From the NCBI GenBank assembly GCA_038087015.1, contig JASBNA010000101.1:41219-105218 (forward strand): DNA of 64,000 bases. The letters are read 5' to 3'. Positions 1 to 10,385 of the stretch are shown here, piece by piece. The notes beneath the pieces were generated by a model. The model worked only from the letters and a program-made list of their open reading frames with translations. It was not told the origin of the DNA and ran no database searches. Source of the DNA: Cerrena zonata (lineage: Eukaryota; Basidiomycota; Agaricomycetes; Polyporales; Cerrenaceae). The position numbers and the translations under genes are program-made. The stretch's first letter is position 1; each line of letters opens with the position of its first letter.

Positions 1-291
1 CCTCTTCTGGAATCCCTGTCCAACTGACCGCGCTCTTGGCAAGATTCCCTACCCATGCCCATCGATTGCGGCGCTGATATCCCTCCCTCAACCGCTTCGA
101 AATCTTAATAACTTTCATCTTGAATCATTCCATCTATCGAACGTCTTTTCCCCACACTTTTTATATCCCTTTTCTTCCCATAATCATAATAATGCTCATA
201 TAAATTCCTAATATCATTTATCTCTATCTCGTTAATTGTACTCGTTTGTGTATCGCATTTTATTGACCCGATTTCTGTCTATCTTTCTCAG

Positions 292-360
292 GGCGAAGAA
301 TTCCTTGAAGACGGTGCACCTCATCAGAACATGGTCCTCCGTCTTCCCCTCGAACCTTAG
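292..360 (+). CDS. Possible terminal exon of a plus-strand gene entering from the left
   Basis: A pyrimidine-rich tract ending in CAG at 289-291, with a branch-point-like TTGAC about 25 bases upstream, is followed by an open stretch of 22 codons that ends in TAG at 358-360. The predicted tail is acidic, then hydrophobic, beginning GEEFLEDGAPH. The preceding exon could not be identified, because bases 76-237 contain stops in the frames I tried. No family was recognised. This could equally be a chance acceptor in non-coding DNA, so confidence is low. Confidence 0.25.
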   Translation, partial: GEEFLEDGAPHQNMVLRLPLEP

Positions 361-1947
361 ACCGTCATCATCGACATCAAAACAAATCTAGGACCCAATG
401 ACAAGATAGCTCAGCCTCAGCATTTTATTCCTTACAGAAACGGTATAGAACAAGTATAGAAGGGCGGGGGTGCGCATAAATGACAGTAATGATCTAGAAA
501 TTCCAGACTTCGGACCCGGCTGGTGGATGTCATGGGTACCTAGGCACTAGGGGGGGTAGTCAGGCAGACTCAGGCTTGTTGTTTGATGGGTCGTTGGGTA
601 TGGCATTCGTGGCATTCATCGCGTCGTGTATGGGGGTATGAGGGTATGAGTATATAGGGGTATATCATTGTAACCATTCTTCTCTTTCTTTTGAGATACA
701 AAGAATGCCCAAGCGACAAATTGGAAATATAAAGCTACACAAACATCATAGTGACAAGAGTGGGTAAAGAGGAAGAAAGGTCGTGACGGGGGTCGTAAGA
801 CGATTGTATGGCAATCTGGTCATCATCATCATCAACTTGGAAGCGAGAGAGAGATGGGAGGTACGGACAAAAAATGGCATACGAAATACGAAAAAAAAGA
901 CCGGGAAAAAATATGCGAGTTTCAAAAAAAGCCCAGATGTGATGAAGCCCAAGAAACAAGCGTAGCGTAAGAGGTATGAAAGCCTCGAAGACATGAGAAC
1001 AGGAACAGGAACAAGAAAAGCTAGAGCATTAAGCTCAAGCTCAAGAAAAGGGGAAGGGAGGGATAAATAATAGCTATCAATACACCATTTAGTAGGAAGA
1101 GACCGGGGAAAGAAGTCGTCGGCGACGTTACGGACGTATCTGTAGTGATAGGTATAAGATATTGGTGGGATATTGGGGGTGATTGGTAGTAGAGTGGAGT
1201 GGTGGTTTCGGTATCTTGATTTGGGATGAGAGGCAAGATAACCAGGTGAGAAGAAAGAAGGAAGAGAGGAGAAAGCGAGAAAGATCTCTGGTGTACATGA
1301 TACAGTGGTGTGGAGCAAGCATATGTCCGATGTCGTTCGAATTTGGCTTCGAAGACTGCAAAAAGAGCAAGTGAGGTCATAAAGATATCACAAAAAGCTA
1401 CAACCAGTTTTAAACTGTGGAGCGGCGAATTGGAAAGGGGAAGGGGGAATACGAAAGATGGTGTCATGAACGAGGCACACGTCACGGAAGAAAAAAAGCG
1501 AAACGGAAGAATAGGCATGAAAGGGATGAGACAAATTTGACCGGGCAATTGGTCATCCGGTCATCTATCCAGGGAAAAGAAAGAGAGAGAAAGCAACATA
1601 AGCGAGAAAAAACCTGCCAACAAGTCGTTCAAGCGAGGAAGAATGAAAGATCGTAGCGAAACGATGTAAAGTAGTCGCATGGACCGCGAGAAAAGCAAAA
1701 AAAGCGTGAGCTGGATTGAAATTCAAGAGATAAATGGGGAATAATACAATGTGCGGGGTAACCTCGACGAGGTATAAGCAACAAGACACAGCGCAAAAAC
1801 GTCTGAGCAGAAAAAAAGAGACGTAAGAAAAAGAGACGTAAGAATACGACACAGGTAGAAGGATAGAAACGAAGCCGGGGAGAGGTCCGAATAGCCTTCA
1901 TGCCCGTATCCACGGGAAGCAACACCAAACATGACAAACAGCCCATC
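361..1947. other. Gene-free interval, strongly purine-biased on the plus strand
   Basis: No supported gene was found. From about 740 to 1900 the plus strand is rich in GA and AAG runs, so the minus strand gives several overlapping Ser/Phe/Leu-rich open frames in different frames with no domain character. A short direct repeat, AGAGACGTAAGAA, occurs twice near 1818-1850. The right part is probably the 3' untranslated region of the HMG-box gene. Confidence 0.5.
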
Positions 1948-4852
1948 TCAACGACGAGTGCCACTCCTCGTGATCTTGAGCGTTCCCTTCAACCCCTTCA
2001 ATAAACCCGATCCGCTTCTGGTTTTCGCACCGGCGTTGGCAACCGCCTCGGGGCCACTCGAATTCGAATGGCTATCATCTGTCAAGAAGCCACCATCGCT
2101 CTCACTCTCTTCACTTCCGCCAACAGTCATCACCACACTACCAACGCCACTACCATCAGCCTCTACTTCACTCTTCACCCGTGGAACAGCTGGGGTAGAG
2201 TTACTACTCTTGAAAGAAGGGAAGGCGATGGCATTAATCGGGCCGCCGGGGAGGATGCTGAAGTTGATAGATGAGCTGAAGGAAGACGTGTAACCTGTGG
2301 TGCCTTCTTCGTAAACCTTCCGAGCCGATTCGTATTCCAGTTTCTCTTGTTCGGCTTGGGCAAGGAATGGCTGTGTCAAAGAAAGCGGTGTAAGTATATG
2401 AATAGGACAAATCATATGAAAATGGGAAATATTTTAGATTCAAATGAATATGAAAAAGACGGCATACGTCAATGATGGCGAAGGGGGACATGATTAGATG
2501 AACATGATGAACATGATGAGATGGGCTTAGTCGAAGGCTTAGGAGAAACGTCATGCGGGGGATCAAATGGGTCGGTCCAGTAAATGAAAAAAGGGGAGAC
2601 TACGGATCGGTGTGCCACACGCTCCGAAGGGACGCGGACATGAGAGGGCGAGACAAGTTTCAACTTGGCCTCAGCGTCCGTCCAATAAACAGTGGCAAGC
2701 GCGGATCCAAATAGTACCCCCCAGAACGGAAAGAGCTCTGTCTAATGCCGTCCATAAATCGTGACAGAGAAAAAGACGAGATGGAATCTCGCCCATTAAT
2801 CGCGAGATCGAGTCCATTTCATCTTTCTCATCTCCCACTTCTCACCTAAGCTCATTCACGTCCACACCCATCTCGGAGTCGCAAAAAGGAACCGGCACCA
2901 GCGGAAAGGGATCACAAGCCCCCATCCATGACCGAGAATCCAAACGGTTGACTCACCTTTCTCTCATCATCTGTCATACTCCTCCATTTGGCCGCAGCAA
3001 GCACACTCTGCTTCGTGGTCTCGGTCTCATCGCCAAAGACCTCTTTGACCAATTCGGGATCGCTCCTGATCCTTTGCAAAAACATGAAATATGCGCTGAG
3101 AGGCTTCTTTGGCGCATTCGGGTCCTTAATGTTCCCTCTCCGAGACTTGCCCGCCTTGCGTTGCGCAGTTCGGAAAGCGTTCTCGCGCTTAATGTCCTCA
3201 GGAGTAAGAGTACGCATATAGGCAGCTAAATCTCGTTCTCTCGCTTCTTTGGCGGCCTGAGAGCGGCGGCGGTAAGGCTACAGTAGGGAACAATACAGTT
3301 TGTCAACTTATTCACAATGAAGCTGTCTGTGAGAGAATGACGCACCTCCTTCTGTTCGGAACTGAGTCTGGCGTACTCTTGTCCGGCTTCCTTGGCAGCC
3401 TGCGCGACATTCAGCTTCTTGTGACTCGAAGCTTGGTGTCGTGCAATCCAATCTGTGAAGTAGAGCTGCCACGCACTCGGAGCGAGCTTAGGTGGTTTGA
3501 GCACAGACTTGAGTGGAGCTATTGAGTCAGGAACGAAGTCATTTGTCAACCTATAATCTACGTCAGAGGGGGAAATTACAAAACTTACGACTCTTCTCGC
3601 GATCAGAAGGCGCAGCCCGGATTTCGTCTTCATCTTCGGTAGGACTTCGACGTTTCCTCCTAATCGTCGCATCCCGATCGTCGCTCTCTGAAATACTCTC
3701 GGCGCGTCGACTGTAAGCTCTTGTGAACGCGAGAGGTTGAGTGGTATGCATGTGAGAAACGGAAGGGGCACTAGACGACTGGAACATTTGTGAGACCGAA
3801 GCGATGTCTCGCCTTTGGGGGTGCATCCTAGGCCGTTGGGTGGCGAAAGCATCCTCGCTATCTGCCTGGAAAGGAATAGACATTGACGCCATCGGGGGCG
3901 AGAGTGTCGACGTGCTAGCATCGAGATGGGCAAGTGGCGGAGCAGGGGGGTGTGATTGCGGTTGGGCAGGTGCGGTGAAGAGTTGAGTTGCCCAGTTGGG
4001 CGGACTCATTTGGTGATAGTCGGGACCGGATGACGAAGGTTCGGGGTATCCCCGCAGAGTATCCGTCATGATTGTATCACCGGGATTGGCAGAAGAGGGA
4101 GAGAAGGAACGGGGGAGAGGTTGGAGGGCAGCAAAGGCTGTTGTCGGCGAGAAGGGACCCACGTCGGGGAAGATGGAAGAGTTGTCGCTGTATGCTAGCG
4201 ACCCCGAAGCAAAGTGGTCGTTGAGTGGTGGCTGGGCCGGGATGTCGATGGGTGCCGAGGAAGTGTGCAGAGGGGACATGTCTGGATCGGTGATCCAATG
4301 ACGATAGAGAGCAGCATCGGTGTTGAAGTCGTTGCTGCCATATGTCATCATCATGTTGTTATCGAAAGCATGGTCGGAGGGAGTGAGATGGGCAGGGGAC
4401 CCAAACTCGAGTTGACTTGATGTCGACTCTGGAGAAGCAAGATATGATGACGGCGTCGAGCCGGGCATGGGATAGTCGGAGGAGGTGGGAGTGTCCCAGG
4501 TGTTGTGGTTGGGGGTGGACTTTGGCTCGTAAGACTGGAGCTCGTCAAAGTCGAAGATCATGTCGGAGTGGTGCGCCCCGTCGAAGGAGTCGAAGGAGGC
4601 CATGAAGGGGGAGTTGTCGTGGATGGAGAGGTCAGAGTGGGAGTGGGCAATGGCGGCGGCAAAGGCGTCTTTGTCCCTGTTATATCTGTATGAAGGCATG
4701 GGAGGGGGAGAGTGAGGTGGGAAGCGGGGAGGGGGAACTTTAAAGCCAGAGGGGATAGTGGAGGGGGAGGAGAGAAGACGGGAGGGGGTCTTATATTGTA
4801 TCTGCAGCTGGATCTTACCAAGGTTTAGAATTCGTCGGAGGACGGCTGACAT
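1948..4852 (-). CDS. Tandem HMG-box DNA-binding protein (Ixr1-like architecture)
   Basis: Four exons read from the minus strand: 4852-3589, 3557-3346, 3277-2957 and 2370-1948. The sum is 2,220 bases, giving 739 residues. Residues 1-420 are a low-complexity Ser/Pro/His-rich region with no recognised fold. HMG box 1 lies at about residues 442-513 and is atypical (KPPKLAPSAWQLYF). HMG box 2 at about 543-622 is classical, with DPNAPKKPLSAYFMF. A Ser-rich acidic tail and a basic C-terminus (ITRSGTRR) follow. Two adjacent boxes after a long disordered N-terminus resemble yeast Ixr1, a chromatin or transcription factor that bends DNA, so a nuclear role is inferred. Intron 3 is 586 bases and interrupts box 2 just before its last helix. 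The first 51 residues could be wrong: a GTAAG lies just inside them, and MPSYRYNR at residue 52 (ATG at 4699) is an alternative start. Confidence 0.85.
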
Positions 4853-5819
4853 CTGGAGGAGAACGAGTCAGCGATCCCATATATTGCAATCCCAGTCCAA
4901 TCCAATCCAAGATGCTCGATGCTTTCGAACGCTTCCCCCAATATCAGATGCTATCCCGGTGCGATCCTGATCTCCACCCACGAGGTTAGCAAACCAGTCA
5001 CCACCCCCCATCGCCCATTCCCAATCCAGAAAAAGTCAAATTCACTCCAATGCACACTCACCCCGTCAACAACTCCCCGCCGCACAGCTCGCAGTGCCCC
5101 GTCCTCGACCGTATTCTTGACTCGTCTTGCACGAGGGGAGCCGTGACAGCACCCGATCCACTGTCACAGATACCTCCTCTGACTGGGATGCTTTCAACTT
5201 CAGGCTCCGATGCTGCCGTGGTGGCCAGAGTGCAGCGGTCTGTCCATGGACATACCTATTCACTCATGCCGCCGGCCTACCCGGCGTCTCAACATCTCCC
5301 ATATATGGCAACTCCTTTCCAGCACTCTGTGTCGTTCCTCCGGACCCAGTTCCCTCCAGCCGCCGCCGTGCTCACCTGCTACGCCCTTGCAAACCATCCT
5401 GACCTCCTCAGGCGCATCAGTTGGCCATGCCTTCCCGCTCGCGTGGTCCATTCCTCCCTTCCCCAGCCCTCGCCACAAGACTCTCCATTTATCATTCAAG
5501 CAACATCCACATTCCAGACTCATTCTCGACGCACATTTTCTCCCATTGGCAATCCTAGCACCACCGATATGCTTATGATAGCGTAGAAAACTACACACAC
5601 ACACTTCGTCTATCATTAGCATCGACATCCGAACCCTTCTAAGAATACGTCCTCCCTTCCTCCACTTCCTCCGTCCATATTCCTAATCTCACCTCTTCCC
5701 CCGCATCCGAGTCGACGAACGCTACCTTTATTCACGCTGAGAAATTGATGGTGGCGATCCTTAAATGCCCTATTCTATTCCCCCCCTTCAATCGGGCTTC
5801 CTCCCCATCAAAAGTGATC
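4853..5819. other. Intergenic interval upstream of the HMG-box gene
   Basis: This is a C/T-rich stretch between the HMG-box start and the NDUFA13 stop. A 178-codon plus-strand open frame (5050-5586) is Pro/Ser/His-rich without domain character and is probably chance in promoter or 5' leader DNA. No other feature was seen. Confidence 0.4.
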
Positions 5820-8800
5820 TCAGAGCACCACGATCGAGTCCGCGGGTCGATACCTCTGGTTGTGATACACACTCTTGCCAACCTGTTCGTTCCCAGAGTC
5901 GTCCCAATACATTCATCCCATATGTCATCGATGACATATCCCACCAGACCAGACCATTACCATACCATCCAATCCCGTCGCATAAGCCAAACCCACCCGA
6001 GTCAGCCAATCCAGCGAGTCCACACCAGAATAGCAGACAGGTAAGATTATGAGCGGTCCGGGGCGAAGAGGCGGAACCAGGCGAAAGTTCGGGGTTGAAA
6101 GGACCGAGGGTAGGAGCACATGTGTCAAGAGGGAAGGTAGGGAAGAACCAACCCCAACAGACAAAAACAAAAACCAAGAAAAGGAAAAAAAAACGAACGT
6201 TCAAGGTCAGCATGAGTATTAAAAACCACAGGATCAGAGATACAAAAAGCGCGAATAGCAAATTAAGGTAAAGCGGTAGAATAGCTATAGGAATAGCCAA
6301 ATGGAATAGATAGAAACCGATTTCGATCATCCACACCACACACTCGTGCCAAATCCGATCCATCTGGGTTCAGAAGCCGCAGCTTCTGCCCCACCAGATG
6401 TGCTTTGATGAGCAAGATGAATGGGATGAATTAGATGTGTTGAAATGAAGGGATGGGGTTGTATGCAGATGATTCGAAGTCGTAGAATGCAAGAAGAAGG
6501 TACAGCAAACATCGAAGCCACCCTCATGTCGGACGCGTCAAATGGCAACACCGATAGTCGTAGGGGCCATGACATATGCAAAAAGAGAATAGGATAAAAG
6601 CCAGGCCCAGACTCCAAGAAAAATGGAAGGTGGCAGAGAAACAAAAAAAGTGTGTGTATAGAAATCACACGTACCTCCCAGCCTTCAACACCCTTCATGA
6701 TCTCCTTTTCCCGCGCCAAAGCAGCTTGCTGTCTGCGATACGCATCTCGGTCTCCCTCGGCCAGGAGGAGCGGTACGAGGTGAATTCGGGACCAGACCTT
6801 CTCGCGCTGCAGTTCTCTGTTGGATAGATACGGAGCCAATTGGTCATCAGTTACTCAGTTATCAGAAAATCAGGTGAATCGGTAAAAGGTGGCTTAGAAA
6901 ATCAAGGAAGAGTGATAGACGTTTGGAAGAGTAATGGAAAGAAGGGAAGGAGAAAACGTGGATCAGCTTAATAGGCACGAGGAATCAACTCGTTGGGTAT
7001 CCGGATCGTGCGTAGGTGGAAAAGACAGATAGGAACAAGACAACGGTAGGAAATTAGGAAATAGGAATAGTGGAGTGAGTCGACAAATTAATCAACAAAG
7101 ATGGCAGAAAAATATGATTGAGTGACGCAACCAAAAATGCGTATAAGGACCGCCATTCCAATACGAACAAATCATAATCACCACGAGTTTGTTCGACAGG
7201 AATGACAGAACTGCAAACCGAATACACGACCAAGGTGATTTCTCCGAAATTACATTGCAAGGCGGGGTCACCGACGCAGCATCATCATCGATGCCGCACT
7301 GTTGTGATTATAGGCGTTATAGCGCTGCATCGACGCTATACCACCCACCAACACCACAACGCCGAAATGAGGTACGCAAAGGGCCCAAAATGGAAATCGT
7401 CAGGAGGTCCGCAAGGTACGAGAGCCACAAAGCCATTCATAAACCTTCGAACACATGACGTGCAAAGATACGACCCCAGCCGGAGGGACGAGAATGGAGC
7501 CATCACAGATCGAAACATATCACGGATGCTTTATCAGGATGACATGATCACAACTATGTCCGGCATGGCATGAATCTTGTATGTGTATCACAATTCGTCA
7601 AGTTCACGATCCATGCAGACAAAGATTCCGTACATAGGAAACCTTAACATTCTGGAGCGTCAATACGAGGCTTAAGATCTTGGGGGCGTCAAATACCCGA
7701 ACCCAAAGCTCCCAAGCATCCGTAGGACCCGGTCGGGGCTCAAGAAGTGATCATAAGGAAAGACTCATAAACAGAGTTAGATAGGATAGCTCAAGATGCT
7801 CGGTGTTCGGAACTTTTGGTTTTTCATTTGACCAAAACGAGATGAAACCCAACCCAAGATTTCATGATTCAATAGGGTGACGCCCTCCTTGTTCCGGAGT
7901 GAATGGACATAAAACACAAAAGAGAAAAGTAAAGAGGAAGCGCGAATGGCAGACGCGTAACAGGGTAGAAACGCACATTCCAAAAACGCGCATATCCCGT
8001 ACCTCACATATGCCGAGTACACCATTCGTGACCATGACCAGAACAGCGATCACGACCCGAAGGGCCGAACATCGAGACACGATAAGATAATATCCCGTCC
8101 ACCCCGAAGCCCTTCGCTCGCGTCTCTATTCAACACTTGAAAATGAAACGTGAAAGACGAATTGAGACGGATCATTGTTAGTTCATATCCCTGACCCTTG
8201 AACCGTCATACCCCACCGGAGAGTCCGAGAGGTCCAGCATCGCATCACCAATCATCGACCCGACCCCGGTATGTGTAAGACCGAATGAGAAACCAAGAAC
8301 CCTGAAAGATAGAGTTATCGCACGACATTCGGGACACCCGGGTCAAGCAGTGCCTCAATTGTCCAACGAAAGTAAGGACCACGTTTCTCAGCGAGCGGAG
8401 CCTGGGAAGGTGGGAAGGAATTTCAAGCCTGACACGTTCTATGATGCTCAGTAGGCACACAGTATTTTCGGGGTGGACCGCCTGACCTCAACAGCTGCGC
8501 ACGGGGGTTCGAAGCATAAACGAACGGAATTACCAACTCCAGTTGCCGAGTTAAGCAATTCCTGTTCCGTTCGCTTTTTCATAATTGCGAAGATACAGAT
8601 ATCTCCGTGTGCGGTGCATAGGCCCTGACAGGTCTATGGTATAATGAATGTGGTAGGTGATGATGAGGTTGGATAGGAGTTAGAACGCCATCTCCGCCAT
8701 GCGGAGGTAAACGGCACAAACGGGGAAAAGTAGAAGAGAGATATGGGAAATGAGAATCCAAGGGGTATTCAAAAACCGAGGGTTGAACCTTAAGGTCTTC

Positions 8801-9430
8801 CTCATAGACAAAAGATGAACGAGTGAAAGTAGCAATGCAATGAATCGAAATATAGGGAAATATTGGAATAAAAAAAGAAAAGGGGGTAATAAGAACACGT
8901 ACCTCTTTTCGAGATTTCCCGCTCCGACTCTGTAGAACCCGTACGCGCAGACCGCAGTCACCGCGGTCAAGATCATCACCCCACTTGGGCCTCGCACAGG
9001 AAGGTTACGTTTGTACTTGATGGCCTCGAACCCGCCCGAGGGAGGCATATCCCTGTCATTCCAAGTATGTCACGGCATATGGAATACAGGGAGCAGGAAA
9101 GTCACGAGCACAGCAACAGGACAAAACCGAGGAGAAGAGCCAGATGAGCACGAGTTAATGTTTGATTTCGGTTGCAGGGAATTGGGTAAGTGGTAACAAT
9201 GACGAGAAGCCAGGTCGATAGAATGATTGTGATGCCGCAAAGAGGGTTGTTGTGTTGTGAAGCGGAGATTCATTGGGAGGGCAAGTAACGGATAGAAGAT
9301 TCGATGGCGGCCAGAGAAGGTAGGTGGACAGGGTCGAGAATGCAAGGATGAGTGTGGTGAGAAGACGTTGTACAAATGAGTCGAACAATAGGCTAACTTA
9401 CTGTCTGTATGGATGTTGCGACACTGCCAT
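5820..9430 (-). CDS. NADH:ubiquinone oxidoreductase subunit NDUFA13 / GRIM-19 (complex I)
   Basis: Accessory subunit of mitochondrial complex I, a single-pass inner-membrane protein needed for assembly and stability. Four exons on the minus strand: 9430-9402, 9052-8903, 6816-6675 and 5882-5820. They sum to 384 bases, or 127 residues, close to the family's usual length. All phases join cleanly: HPYRQ joins DMPPSGGFEAIKYKRNLP, EKR joins ELQREKVWSRIHLVPLL, and GVEGWE joins VGKSVYHNQRYRP. The transmembrane helix is about residues 33-50 (VMILTAVTAVCAYGFYRV). The family hallmarks are the PPxGGF..IKYKRNLP motif, the basic RExxWSRI segment and the acidic LLLAEGDRDAYRR helix. The odd feature is gene size: introns of 349, 2,086 and 792 bases, far longer than the 50-60 base introns elsewhere in this window. 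Confidence 0.93.
6817..8902 (-). other. 2.1-kb intron 2 of the NDUFA13 gene
   Basis: The donor (GTACGTGT, starting at 8902 on the minus strand) and the acceptor (CCAACAG, ending at 6817) are canonical. They split an Arg codon as AG|A, giving the conserved EKRELQREK join. At 2,086 bases the intron is about forty times the usual length here. It holds no convincing coding exon on either strand and no recognisable transposon ends. A hairpin with a B-box-like motif lies inside it near 8.5 kb (separate entry). Confidence 0.85.
8507..8579 (+). ncRNA. Candidate small structured RNA inside the NDUFA13 intron (weak)
   Basis: On the plus strand, antisense to NDUFA13, GTTCGAAGC at 8507-8515 fits the Pol III B-box consensus GWTCRANNC. 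It is followed by a 9-base perfect stem, CGAACGGAA at 8521-8529 pairing with TTCCGTTCG at 8565-8573. An inner AACTC/GAGTT stem lies within the loop. Five Ts follow at 8575-8579, as in a Pol III terminator. No convincing A box was found upstream and no known RNA family was recognised. The combination could be chance. Confidence 0.18.
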
Positions 9431-10385
9431 GTCACGACCACGATGGCAAGGGAGGAGATAAGGTTTAGGAAGAGATGATTGGCGATAGGTTAATGGGGCG
9501 GTGAGGAAATCGCAGCGAGAAGGGTCAGTTAGGGATGGACTTCTTGGGATAGAATGCAGATAGATGACGTCTGCATCACGGAGTGCATGAACTTACTGTT
9601 ATAGTTTCTGGTGAATGTGGTGAGTATGGTATGGAAGAATGGATCCCTATGGAGACCCTTACAGGAACTGGAGTGTTTGTGATCAGAAACGTGAGAAGGA
9701 GGCCGGTGAATAAGAGGCTGATGATGAAATGGAAAGGAAAAGGAGCAGGGGTTGTGCTCAAGCGTTCAGTGGCCTGCAGGACAACACGCGAGCTCCGGAG
9801 ATGGCCGGCGTCCCGATCACTTTCTAAACAGCCATCCACAATTCGCCGGGTTCAATGCAGACAGTCAACACGAGGACGGGGTGGAATCCTTTTCGCTTTT
9901 TGGGCACAATGACTCGCATCTGACTCTAATGTACATGAAGGGACCCTAGTATGCAGATCGGCCACCTGTCATAGTAGCTTGTAATACAACGCTTGAGAGA
10001 TGCTTAAGATGATGTGTTGACGTGCAAGCATGCAAGCAAGAGACGTGTCCGCAGACGATGGAGATGACTCGATGGCGACAAGGCCACTGTCCCGCAGCCA
10101 TTGTTCTAGATATGCATGCATGCGAAATGAAAGCTGTCGGTGAACTAGAGCGGCAATTGGGCCTTACTGAAAATAGATATAGATGATGGTATATGAATTG
10201 AATGGACGTAAGCGATGCGGATGAAGGATGTTGAGGTGCACGTGGGAGAGACGGCTATGGGAATTCGACCAAGGGATTCGTCACTCAACGCCAGGCTCTC
10301 AGCTCTCCGATCCTTCAGCTAGCCCTTCCCTCCAAACGCTCTCCGCCAACAACAGCGCTGGCACCCTCCCTCCCCTCCTACCACC
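9431..10385. other. Divergent intergenic region between NDUFA13 and the INO80F-like gene
   Basis: This region should hold the promoters of both flanking genes. A plus-strand open frame of 109 codons at 9583-9912 has no domain character. No clear TATA box or repeat was identified. Confidence 0.4.

Noticed and set aside
746..1318. 190-codon minus-strand open frame and several overlapping ones between 740 and 1960
   Set aside because: They overlap in different frames, are Ser/Phe/Leu-rich because the DNA is purine-biased, and show no domain.
5050..5586. 178-codon plus-strand open frame
   Set aside because: Pro/Ser/His-rich composition from C-rich DNA, overlapping open frames in the other phases, no family, and located in the likely leader of the HMG-box gene.
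6327..6839. Treating the two halves of NDUFA13 as two separate pseudogenes
   Set aside because: The four exons join in phase, total 384 bases and give a complete family-length protein. A long intron is simpler.
9583..9912. 109-codon plus-strand open frame in the NDUFA13/INO80F-like intergenic region
   Set aside because: No domain, no intron signals, and probably chance.
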